Of a stretch of 35,205 nt of DNA, positions 21,101 through 27,668 are shown one piece after another. The stretch is from Candidatus Nomurabacteria bacterium. GTDB taxonomy: Bacteria; Patescibacteriota; Minisyncoccia; Phycocordibacterales; UBA9973. The notes beneath the pieces were generated by a model. That model saw only the letters and a list, made by a program, of their open reading frames with translations. It was not told where the DNA came from and did no database searches. Both the position numbers and the translations under genes were made by a program. The stretch covers positions 1 through 35,205 of the forward strand of contig CALQZZ010000001.1 of the NCBI GenBank assembly GCA_943350065.1. The letters are read 5' to 3'. Positions within the stretch are counted from its first letter, which is position 1. Each line of letters opens with the position of its first letter.

Positions 21101-22897
21101 ATAACTAATCAAGAAAAAATTTATCATGATGCCAAAAAAGCATATATAGAAATGCTACCAAAGGGAACACCTGAGGCTAATCTTTTTATTCTTTCTGAAG
21201 TAGAAATTGTCAGAAACCATAAAACAGAAAATCTTCCACTTTCTGAAAAAATTAAAAATGGAATTTCAAAAGGAGTAAAATATTGGGAAGAAATCGGTAC
21301 TAATCCAGAAGACAGTAAGACAAAACAATGGGCTAAAAAAATAGGAAAGAGTTTGATTGCTGTCGCAATTATTGGTGGAGCTTCAGCTGCGGCAGTCAGT
21401 AGTCTGGCTGCGATCGGAGTAGGTACTGCCAGTGCACTTTCTGCTGGAGCAGGTTCATATCTCGGTAGAAAAATGCTAATGACTGTCGGAATGAGTTCTG
21501 TAATGACCATCATGCCACCTGGAGTAAAATCATTCTTATCAATGGCCTTACCAATGATGAGTGTCGCAGGTGGAGCAGGATATCTAGCATCAAAAGGAGC
21601 ACAGTTTGCAATGAACAAATGGTTTGGTTTTAGTGAAGAATCTATAAAATCAAAACTAGATACAGAAATTAATAAGTTAAAAAATCCCGACCTAAATAGT
21701 AATGAATCTTTGGACGACAAAATAAAAAGAATTGAAAAAGAATATGCAACGATAGAAAAATCTGCAAAACAAAAAAGATTTGGTAGAAGATTGATGAGTG
21801 GAGTTGCAGCTCTAGGTACCGGTATTGCTGTTTTGGAATATGGAGGATATAAAATGGACGAACATAATGCCGAACTAGCTCACGCACAACAAATAAAAAA
21901 TGAAGAGCTACAACATTTCAATCCTAATACAAAAGAAGTCGATCCTGCTTTTGCTGGTAGAGAATATCCACAAGGAGAACATGGAATAAATACCAAAGTA
22001 GAATTCAGTTCTCGTGGTGCGATAGCGACACTAGATGATTTGAAAGGAGGGCTGACAAAACAATATCATGGAGATTTTTCTCATGCACCACAAAGTGTGC
22101 AAGATTTTATGCACACCAGCTCTACAGAAGAAGCAATGAAACTCGGAATGTTTCATCCTAATGATCCTACTGGAAATGAAAGCATGATGATTATGCGAGG
22201 CTCTACTATTAGCTTTGATGAGCATGGAAATTTGTCATATCACGACATTCAAAAAAATATTGATCATACATTGATAGAAGGAGATAAAAATGCGATAGAA
22301 CAATATAAAGGAAATATGTTTGATTCAGATCAAAACTCTGAAACTGAAAATCAAACAGAAAATGCCAATTCACCAGAAGAACAAAATTTTCAAAATGAAA
22401 CAGTAGGTGAAAACAATCAAGAAAATAATAATGAAGTCACGACAGACAATCCAAATATGACTTATGACGAAGAAGCAGAAAAAGAAACTCCTATTAATCC
22501 TGAACATTCTGACAACACAAACAATGAAACACAATCAGAAGAAATAACACAAACAGAAGACACTGCACATTTTGGACTCACCGAAGATCAATTAAAAGAT
22601 GTACAGTTAGTCCATAATGAAAATGTTGATAAGTTATTTGACAATGCGAACAATTGGAATGCTGTAAAAGATCAACCAGCAGAAGTTTATGCACACGAAC
22701 AACTTGATGGTGTAAACCCTGAGTACCAAGACTTTGTAAAACATTTACATGAATTATTAGAAAAAAGTGGAATAGAACCTAGACCCGGAACGCTTATTAA
22801 TTCAGCAGAAACAAATGATCAATATATAGAAAGAGCTTTAGAAAAATTAGCCTCCGAAGATAGATTAGAAGAAGTGACATTAACACAACATTATTAA
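18128..22897 (+). CDS. Giant membrane protein with a DHH-phosphoesterase-like domain
   Basis: The 1589-residue protein is the largest in the window. Residues 1-270 are charged, with a Pro/Ala/Thr-rich linker near 215-245 (ATVPAIPATPKVATAP). Residues 270-700 look like a DHH phosphoesterase: DFDLDLEG at 321-328, DHH at 394-396 (YADHHGTEGG), then FDNLAYLDD at 439-448. Because the first Asp motif is degenerate, activity is uncertain. After more helical sequence, hydrophobic segments rich in Ala and Gly lie at about 1075-1160 and 1218-1240, followed by an acidic, Asn/Gln-rich tail (about 1385-1480) and a short folded end. It is second in the operon and has no signal peptide. The DHH call is by motif only; the overall role is unknown. 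Confidence 0.75.
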   Translation: MSEQPPKVRTIEEINTEIKNLRLNPKKLKMDVLDLQLLALERELKQAKNLEQSKAKKEKEYKSVTKNYTIQNSKEKETEILPGLMIDGVVIGPNDKILGPKTFKQGNTYFSIPESKIISKKKNKKEKKQVNKIVIEKELENLTKGRSVWSNDRTNGGKYIINETPETSKDKKYVFKKENGSVFRISSDELKKLVKNESIQLTLTEEEYKSKSPATKIATVPAIPATPKVATAPTIATTPATPATKINKIKTPEDAKKEYRDFINKAVKVIKQRGIDRIVIHGDEFKLQPHPKAKDMGQEELKEYREQKEKEWLDSQYETNDFDLDLEGSMLFLNNMASGNKKILNDKLFLEKISKGSEGLKYPLRNKEVILYIDVGGKNPGVETEGGVTKIYADHHGTEGGYTTSATQIVRDIMTAGKFSLGDSKTKEYLNKTASFIAKFDNLAYLDDKKDSRDPKSERLVDEKYLRNTFPRSLYSLAKFLPFETVLEILGKNEKYFKDGKPRDWANTFTREEIENGEIGKMEVDYRGKKITVKELVERNIKDLNYAINNTNIALKYQGNNTDSVLGKTVFHAFTKDTDGKSNTIPNHLAYITARALGNDAFVSYNPESGAIFINSDGKVDLMPIWEKLNAIIPGYPKPIRNQMMFAPKDPEMKKKMKDISQEKILEILGMKENNTTKENLEKRSLDEIVKTYLSYIETAKTPADFKRIHEATYNKDGSMKAENIKYGETLKEILNTKESKESLEKAKGLIRENFTKAMIALNYTPTIYGLNDTWIYWDIAKQKYLTTHKNESSKNYKLGDPLQFESKNIDAQRVAQEIADRHIGWEIFGLVKNMAVLQNISVEEVINRPNTLVDKNGPFFKEILDILKESIPADKNQSSLLPSWKLAKLGEYLRKNKGVDGIFEKDITADIKKDINAKIDDKDKKKDDKKEQPKGPTAEQIAQREREMAVRLQAVATARETLFQIKNEPESAWSKFKGWFNAKSTEKQTKITNQEKIYHDAKKAYIEMLPKGTPEANLFILSEVEIVRNHKTENLPLSEKIKNGISKGVKYWEEIGTNPEDSKTKQWAKKIGKSLIAVAIIGGASAAAVSSLAAIGVGTASALSAGAGSYLGRKMLMTVGMSSVMTIMPPGVKSFLSMALPMMSVAGGAGYLASKGAQFAMNKWFGFSEESIKSKLDTEINKLKNPDLNSNESLDDKIKRIEKEYATIEKSAKQKRFGRRLMSGVAALGTGIAVLEYGGYKMDEHNAELAHAQQIKNEELQHFNPNTKEVDPAFAGREYPQGEHGINTKVEFSSRGAIATLDDLKGGLTKQYHGDFSHAPQSVQDFMHTSSTEEAMKLGMFHPNDPTGNESMMIMRGSTISFDEHGNLSYHDIQKNIDHTLIEGDKNAIEQYKGNMFDSDQNSETENQTENANSPEEQNFQNETVGENNQENNNEVTTDNPNMTYDEEAEKETPINPEHSDNTNNETQSEEITQTEDTAHFGLTEDQLKDVQLVHNENVDKLFDNANNWNAVKDQPAEVYAHEQLDGVNPEYQDFVKHLHELLEKSGIEPRPGTLINSAETNDQYIERALEKLASEDRLEEVTLTQHY

Positions 22898-22916
22898 TTA
22901 ATAAAATAAAAATAAA

Positions 22917-23222
22917 ATGGCAACAATAAAACAAACCTTAATCGAATTATTTGAACTAGATAAAATGTCTCCTGAGAAGGCGACAGAGACAGCCGAGAGA
23001 TTGGCAAAATTAGTCATGCAAGCAGTTTTGACTCGTGTCTTACCAATGCTTTCAGAAGAAAATTTACAAAAATATGAAGACATTATAGATACAAACCAAA
23101 GCCCTGAAATTTTATTTGATTTTCTAAATTCCAAAGTAGTAAATTTTCAAGAAATTTTAACTGAAGAGACAGAAAGTCTGCACCGAGAGCTCTCTGGAGA
23201 AATGGAATCTTTGATTAGTTAA
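22917..23222 (+). CDS. DUF5663-like small helical protein
   Basis: A 101-residue, all-helical acidic protein. The pattern SPEKATETAERLAKLVMQAVLTRVLPMLSEENLQKYEDII, split by short loops, then a segment like PEILFDFLNSKVVNFQEIL, recalls DUF5663, a family known mostly from candidate phyla bacteria; this is recognition from memory of the pattern and is not certain. It lies 19 nt after the giant membrane protein, in the same operon, and is closed by a terminator, so it may assist that protein. No Shine-Dalgarno sequence is seen. Confidence 0.65.
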   Translation: MATIKQTLIELFELDKMSPEKATETAERLAKLVMQAVLTRVLPMLSEENLQKYEDIIDTNQSPEILFDFLNSKVVNFQEILTEETESLHRELSGEMESLIS

Positions 23223-23241
23223 TAAATAAAAACCATTTATA

Positions 23242-23275
23242 AAAAACATTTTGAAGTAAAATTCAGAATGTTTTT
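23242..23275 (+). terminator. Terminator of the 17353-23222 operon
   Basis: AAAAACATTTTGAA pairs with TTCAGAATGTTTTT (one G-U) around GTAAAA, followed by further Ts. It ends about 10 nt before the uvrD -10 box. Confidence 0.85.
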
Positions 23276-23282
23276 TATTTTG

Positions 23283-23297
23283 TGCTATATTAAAATG
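23283..23297 (+). promoter_or_regulatory. Leaderless promoter of uvrD
   Basis: TGC-TATATT (-10 at 23286-23291) is followed by AAA and two adjacent ATG codons. The second (23298) is 6 nt from the -10 box, the usual distance here, so it is taken as the start. Confidence 0.65.
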
Positions 23298-25322
23298 ATG
23301 GAACATTTGAAAGGACTCAATGATGCTCAAAAAGAAGCGGCTCTGCACACTAGTGGGCCGTTGTTAATCGTCGCTGGTGCTGGAGCAGGGAAGACTAAGA
23401 CTATCACTCATAGGATTGTTAATCTAATAAAACAAGGTGTTTCACCAGAAAAAATCTTAGCGGTAACATTCACAAACAAATCTGCCAAAGAAATGCGTGA
23501 ACGTATCATAAATGAAATAGAAAAAAATGCAAAAGGACAAAATACCGTGCCTTTTGTGAGCACTTTTCATTCACTTGGAGTTCATATCATCAAAGAAAAT
23601 TCTAGGTTAATCGGTGTCACTAGACATTTCACTATTCTCGACGAGAGTGATTCACTTTCGATAATCAAAGAATCTCTGAAAGAAAACGATTTAGACCCAA
23701 AACAATATGAGCCAAAGAAAATAAAAGGTATGATCAGTCGAGAAAAAGGAAAGTTTACCAAGATGGAAGACTATTTTGAAAGTGCGACTGACTATTTACC
23801 TCGAGTCGTCGCTCGTGTCTGGAAAAGCTATGAGACAAAAAAAGCCAAAGAAAATGCCCTAGACTTTGATGACTTACTTTTAAAGGCCACAACCTTATTG
23901 AAAGAAAATTTAGAAGTACGAAAAATGTATCAAGACCGTTGGAGTCACATACATATCGATGAGTACCAGGACACCAATGAAGCTCAATATATAATGAGTA
24001 AGTTACTTTCTGAAAAGCATAAAAATATTTGTGTCGTCGGAGATGCTGACCAAAATATTTATTCTTGGCGTGGAGCAAATTTAAAAAACATCTTATCTTT
24101 TGAAAAAGATTATCCAGATGCAAAAATTGTATTACTGGAAGAAAATTATCGTTCTACAAAAAATATTTTGGAGGCTGCGAATACTATTATCAAAAAAAAT
24201 AAATATCGTCCTGATAAAAATTTATTCACCTCAAATGAAATTGGTGAAAAAATTTCATTACATGAAGCCCTAGAAGAAACAGAGGAGGCGGATTTCATTG
24301 CAACAAAAATTTTAGAGATTGTAGATAGTTCCGATAGTAATAAAATTTTTGATCCTGCGCCCTTCTTTGGGCGCAATTCTGGGGACAAAGTGGGACCCTC
24401 GGATACAAAAATTTCATCACTATCTCCACATTTTTCTGACGTAGCAATTCTTTACCGTGCAAATTTTCAATCTCGCGTACTAGAAGAAGCAATGCTTCGT
24501 TATAATATTCCATATCAAGTTCTAGGAATAAAATTTTTTGAAAGAAAAGAAATTAAAGACACTCTTTCATATTTACGAGCAGCACTGAATCCAGAAAGTT
24601 TATCTGACATAAAAAGAATTATAAACTTCCCTGCACGTGGAATAGGGAAGGTAACTCTCACAAAAATATTTGCAAAGGATACAACAGAGCTACCAATAAA
24701 AATGCAAATAAAAATAAAAAACTTTTATGAATTATTGGAAGAAATAAAAGAAAATATTTCACACAATACAGCTTCAGAAGTTATAAAATTTGTAATTAAA
24801 AAAACAGGCATAGAAGAAGAATTAAAAAATGGCGGTGAAGAAGAAATGGAAAGATTGGCAAACATCAAAGAACTAGCGACACTCGCACTAAAATACGACA
24901 ATTTGGAAAATGGTCTTGGTGTCGAAAAACTTATCGAGGATGCATCCCTCGCTTCCGACCAAGATTCAATAATGATTACAGATGAAAAACCTGAAAAAAT
25001 AAATGGTATTAAGATGATGACTGTTCATGCTTCAAAAGGACTAGAGTTTAAATATGTTTTTGTCACAGGATTAGAAGAAGGACTTTTTCCAAACCAAAGA
25101 GCCGGTGAGAGTAAATCAGCAGAAGATAGTGAAGAAGAACGTAGACTTTTCTATGTAGCCATCACTCGTGCTCGTGAAAAATTATTTTTATCATTTGCAA
25201 ACTTCCGAACAATCTTTGGTTCAAGGCAAATAAATTCACCGTCGCAATTCATTTCTGATATTCCTAGAGATATAATAGAAAGGAGTGATGAGAATCCAAA
25301 TGTAAAAACAATTTATATATAA
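23298..25322 (+). CDS. uvrD: UvrD/PcrA-type DNA helicase (superfamily 1A)
   Basis: The 674-residue protein has family-typical length. UvrD/PcrA are 3'-5' helicases for nucleotide excision and mismatch repair and for removing stalled complexes. Helicase motifs in order: Q motif LNDAQKEA, Walker A GAGAGKT (27-33), FTNKSAKEMRERI, STFHSLG, Walker B HIDEYQDTNEAQ, GDADQNIYSWRGAN, LEENYRS, ILYRANFQSR, the VHASKGLEFKYVF motif and EERRLFYVAITRAREKL. The C-terminal Tudor-like extension of some relatives is missing. An unusual insert near residues 348-382 is encoded by a palindromic element. An 11-bp hairpin after the stop lies before ksgA, which is probably cotranscribed. Confidence 0.95.
   Translation: MEHLKGLNDAQKEAALHTSGPLLIVAGAGAGKTKTITHRIVNLIKQGVSPEKILAVTFTNKSAKEMRERIINEIEKNAKGQNTVPFVSTFHSLGVHIIKENSRLIGVTRHFTILDESDSLSIIKESLKENDLDPKQYEPKKIKGMISREKGKFTKMEDYFESATDYLPRVVARVWKSYETKKAKENALDFDDLLLKATTLLKENLEVRKMYQDRWSHIHIDEYQDTNEAQYIMSKLLSEKHKNICVVGDADQNIYSWRGANLKNILSFEKDYPDAKIVLLEENYRSTKNILEAANTIIKKNKYRPDKNLFTSNEIGEKISLHEALEETEEADFIATKILEIVDSSDSNKIFDPAPFFGRNSGDKVGPSDTKISSLSPHFSDVAILYRANFQSRVLEEAMLRYNIPYQVLGIKFFERKEIKDTLSYLRAALNPESLSDIKRIINFPARGIGKVTLTKIFAKDTTELPIKMQIKIKNFYELLEEIKENISHNTASEVIKFVIKKTGIEEELKNGGEEEMERLANIKELATLALKYDNLENGLGVEKLIEDASLASDQDSIMITDEKPEKINGIKMMTVHASKGLEFKYVFVTGLEEGLFPNQRAGESKSAEDSEEERRLFYVAITRAREKLFLSFANFRTIFGSRQINSPSQFISDIPRDIIERSDENPNVKTIYI
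24356..24407. repeat. Palindromic element inserted in frame within uvrD
   Basis: The hairpin TGCGCCC/GGGCGCA (24356-24375) is followed by GGGGACAAAGTGGGACCC. The stretch encodes PAPFFGRNSGDKVGPSD, a G/P-rich loop between the LEENYRS motif region and ILYRANFQ, where related helicases are shorter. Its sequence differs from the CCCCTCC-type family, so it may be a second element type. Confidence 0.55.
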
Positions 25323-25323
25323 C

Positions 25324-25359
25324 ACTCACCACTCTCTGCTATCGCTAGGAGTGGTGAGT
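25324..25359 (+). promoter_or_regulatory. Hairpin over the ksgA ribosome site
   Basis: ACTCACCACTC (25324-25334) pairs perfectly with GAGTGGTGAGT (25349-25359) across a 14-nt loop. The 3' arm holds GGTGAG, the only Shine-Dalgarno-like sequence before the ksgA ATG at 25367. There is no T-run, so attenuation of translation is more likely than termination. Confidence 0.5.
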
Positions 25360-25366
25360 AAAATTT

Positions 25367-26281
25367 ATGAAAATACATAAAGCAAAAAAATCATTAGGTC
25401 AAAACTTTTTAAAATCAGTACCAGCGCTGAACGCTATTGTGAATGCCGGAGAAATAAAAGATACTGATACTATTTTAGAGATTGGTCCCGGTAAAGGAGC
25501 ACTGACTGAAAAACTTTTAGCCAAAATTAGTACAGATAAATCTGGGATAGGTAAGGTTATTGCTATAGAAAAAGATCAAGACCTATTAGAATTTCTAAAA
25601 GAAAAATTTGCAAAAGAAATTGAAGATAAAAAATTCATTTTAATAAATGAAGATATTTTAGAGCACCCCCTCCCGACCTCCCCCTTGGCGAAGGGGGAGG
25701 GGAAATACAAGATTATCGCTAACATTCCATACAATATCACCGGAGCGATTTTGAAAAAATTTTTAACAGCCGAAAATCAACCAGAGAGAATGGTCTTAAT
25801 GGTACAAAATGAAGTAGCAAAAAGAATTGTCGCTCGAGATGGCAGCGAGAGTATTTTATCTATCTCAGTCAAAGCTTATGGAAATCCAAAAATAATAATG
25901 AAGGTTCCCGCTAGATATTTTTCACCAGCACCTAAGGTGGATTCTGCTATTATTGCAATTACAGATATAAATAGAGATAACTTTATTTCAAAACCCCCTC
26001 GTCCTACGGACACCCCCTCTTATCAAGAGGAGAATGTTGGAATCGCTAGGCAAGACCTAGCGAAACTTACATTCGAAGAAAGATTTTGGACTTTAGTTAA
26101 AAATGGTTTTGCACACAAAAGAAAGATACTAATTAGCAACTTAAGAACCTCACCCCAGCCCTCTCCTTTTAAAGGAGAGGGAGTAATACTTAAAATATTC
26201 GAGAACTTACATATTTCAGAAAAAGCTCGAGCGGAAGAATTAGATCTAAAAGACTGGTTGGAAATTGCTAAAAAATTATAA
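25367..26281 (+). CDS. ksgA: 16S rRNA adenine dimethyltransferase, with three palindrome-encoded insertions
   Basis: KsgA (RsmA) dimethylates two adjacent adenines in helix 45 of 16S rRNA during 30S maturation. The protein has 304 residues against about 270 normally. Core motifs are intact: SLGQNFL near the start, the SAM-binding motif ILEIGPGKGALTEKL (36-50), and the catalytic motif NIPYN (119-123). The C-terminal helical domain has FFSPAPKVDSA-like sequence (YFSPAPKVDSAI) and the HKRKILISNLR segment. The extra length comes from three palindromic inserts at about residues 100-113, 208-233 and 259-273, all between secondary structure elements. It follows uvrD by 44 nt and is probably cotranscribed. 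Its frame and motifs suggest a functional enzyme. Confidence 0.94.
   Translation: MKIHKAKKSLGQNFLKSVPALNAIVNAGEIKDTDTILEIGPGKGALTEKLLAKISTDKSGIGKVIAIEKDQDLLEFLKEKFAKEIEDKKFILINEDILEHPLPTSPLAKGEGKYKIIANIPYNITGAILKKFLTAENQPERMVLMVQNEVAKRIVARDGSESILSISVKAYGNPKIIMKVPARYFSPAPKVDSAIIAITDINRDNFISKPPRPTDTPSYQEENVGIARQDLAKLTFEERFWTLVKNGFAHKRKILISNLRTSPQPSPFKGEGVILKIFENLHISEKARAEELDLKDWLEIAKKL
25664..25704. repeat. Palindromic element 1 inside ksgA
   Basis: The hairpin CCTCCCCCTT/AAGGGGGAGG (25677-25700) lies inside a 41-nt segment identical at 37 positions to the intergenic element half at 7150-7190. It encodes HPLPTSPLAKGEG just before the catalytic NIPYN motif. Confidence 0.88.
25990..26063. repeat. 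Palindromic element 2 inside ksgA
   Basis: Three small hairpins follow one another: GTCC/GGAC (26001-26011), CCTCTT/AAGAGG (26016-26030) and TCGCTAGG/CCTAGCGA (26043-26063). They encode a Pro/Thr-rich segment (KPPRPTDTPSYQEENVGIAR) where other KsgA proteins have a short linker. Confidence 0.65.
26141..26185. repeat. Palindromic element 3 inside ksgA
   Basis: TTAAGAACCTCACC followed by the hairpin CCCTCTCCTTT/AAAGGAGAGGG (26159-26181) matches the reverse complement of the left half of the 7547 and 34107 elements. It encodes RTSPQPSPFKGEG within the C-terminal domain. Confidence 0.85.
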
Positions 26282-26286
26282 CTTTA

Positions 26287-26301
26287 TGTTATAATTAAAA
26301 A
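26287..26301 (+). promoter_or_regulatory. Leaderless promoter of the 26302 gene
   Basis: TGT-TATAAT (-10 at 26290-26295) stands 6 nt before a GTG start codon. This is the clearest case where the leaderless rule selects a non-ATG start. Confidence 0.7.
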
Positions 26302-26673
26302 GTGAAAAAAGATTGGAAAAAAATTGGAGTAATACTAATAGTTTTATTATCTTTTAAAATAGCTTATGCTGCTTCAGGTCAACCCTTTGGTGGTAAGATC
26401 ACCGAAGCTCCAGACAATCAAGTAAAAACAAAAGATGATTCTACTTATACATGTAAACCTGAAAACAAAACCATTGTTATAAAATCTTTTAAAGGCCCCA
26501 CAAAATATTACATTGGGGAAACAAAATCAAAAACAAACAAAAAAGAGAGTCTTGGTCAGTGGGTCCTTGGACGCTATAATGGTACGACGACCATTAGTTG
26601 TACGAATGATGTTGAACCATGGGACACAATAACCTATCAATTCAATACAATACAAGTTTGGGGTAGTTGGTAA
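26302..26673 (+). CDS. Small secreted protein, unknown
   Basis: The 123-residue protein starts with GTG and has a signal peptide (IGVILIVLLSFKIAYAASG, cleavage likely after AYA near residue 25). The mature part is about 98 residues, strand-rich and basic, with two Cys (TYTCKPEN and TISCTNDV) that could form a disulfide. No family is recognised. It is the first gene of a run leading through four secreted or membrane proteins to a VirB6-like protein, with 9 nt to the next gene, so it may be a small envelope part of that system. Confidence 0.7.
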   Translation: MKKDWKKIGVILIVLLSFKIAYAASGQPFGGKITEAPDNQVKTKDDSTYTCKPENKTIVIKSFKGPTKYYIGETKSKTNKKESLGQWVLGRYNGTTTISCTNDVEPWDTITYQFNTIQVWGSW

Positions 26674-26682
26674 TTCTAAATT

Positions 26683-27660
26683 ATGCTTAAAAATTTATTA
26701 AAAAATAAATATATGCCCAGTAAAAAAATACAAATAATTACAGCCATTTGTATTTTTGTCTTAATAATAATTATTTTCTTTTTAAAATCTTCCACAAGAT
26801 CTAACTTTCTAGCAAAACAAAAACAACTAGAAGTTCAAAACTCAACGATCAATGAATTAATTGCTAAAGACACTGACGGTGACGGTGTGGCTGACTGGGA
26901 AGAGGCTCTTTGGGGTACAGACAAAAACAAAACAATGACTTTTGAAGGTGTCGCAGATAAAACATACATTGAAAACAAGAAAAAAGACCTAAATATAGCA
27001 GAATCTGGTTCTTCTGGTGAAAATTTAAATGAAACAGAGAAATTCTCCAGAGATTTCTTTACAGCTTTTATGGCAATGAAATCAGGAGAAGTGGATCAAA
27101 ATACAATCAATGGCTTTTCTTCAGCCCTAGGTCAAAAAGTAGCCAATCCAAACATACTAGACCAGTACTTAGAAAAAGATATAAAAATAGATAATTCTGG
27201 AGATTTAAACAAACAAGAAAAATACTATTTAGCTATTCAAGGCCTATTTGAGCAGTATAAATCTGAAGGACTTGGTGATGAATTAGACATTGTTAGTGGA
27301 ACATTGGCTTCTACTACAGATAACGATAAAATTACTAAAACTGAACAATTACTGAAAATAGCTAATGCTTACAAGGGTTTTGCTGCTGATATTATGAAAT
27401 TATCTGTACCAGAAAAATTAGTTAAATACCATTTAAAGATAGCAAATAGTGCAAATAATACCAGTATCAGTGTAAACAATATGTCAAAAATAGTAGGAGA
27501 TCCAGTAGTCGGACTTTCTGGTCTTTCTCAATATCAAAAATATAGTAATGAGTTAATAAATTCAGCCAAAGAACTAGAATCTACATTACCAGATAGTAAT
27601 GCTATAATAGATACTACAAATCAAAACAGTAATCAGGCTCAAGGTTTTGGTTTTCAATAA
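26683..27660 (+). CDS. Membrane-anchored protein with a TSP3-type calcium motif
   Basis: The 325-residue protein has one membrane segment at about 19-39 (ICIFVLIIIIFFL), then an outer region with KDTDGDGVADWEEALWGTD (about 64-82), a thrombospondin type 3 / EF-hand-like calcium loop (DxDxDGxxDxxE). The rest is helical with no recognised domain and ends in a Gln/Asn-rich tail. Such proteins, with one TSP3 loop after a signal anchor, are common on candidate phyla surfaces by general knowledge. It lies 9 nt after the small secreted protein and 8 nt before the next gene, so all three are cotranscribed. Confidence 0.78.
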   Translation: MLKNLLKNKYMPSKKIQIITAICIFVLIIIIFFLKSSTRSNFLAKQKQLEVQNSTINELIAKDTDGDGVADWEEALWGTDKNKTMTFEGVADKTYIENKKKDLNIAESGSSGENLNETEKFSRDFFTAFMAMKSGEVDQNTINGFSSALGQKVANPNILDQYLEKDIKIDNSGDLNKQEKYYLAIQGLFEQYKSEGLGDELDIVSGTLASTTDNDKITKTEQLLKIANAYKGFAADIMKLSVPEKLVKYHLKIANSANNTSISVNNMSKIVGDPVVGLSGLSQYQKYSNELINSAKELESTLPDSNAIIDTTNQNSNQAQGFGFQ

Positions 27661-27668
27661 ATATTAAT

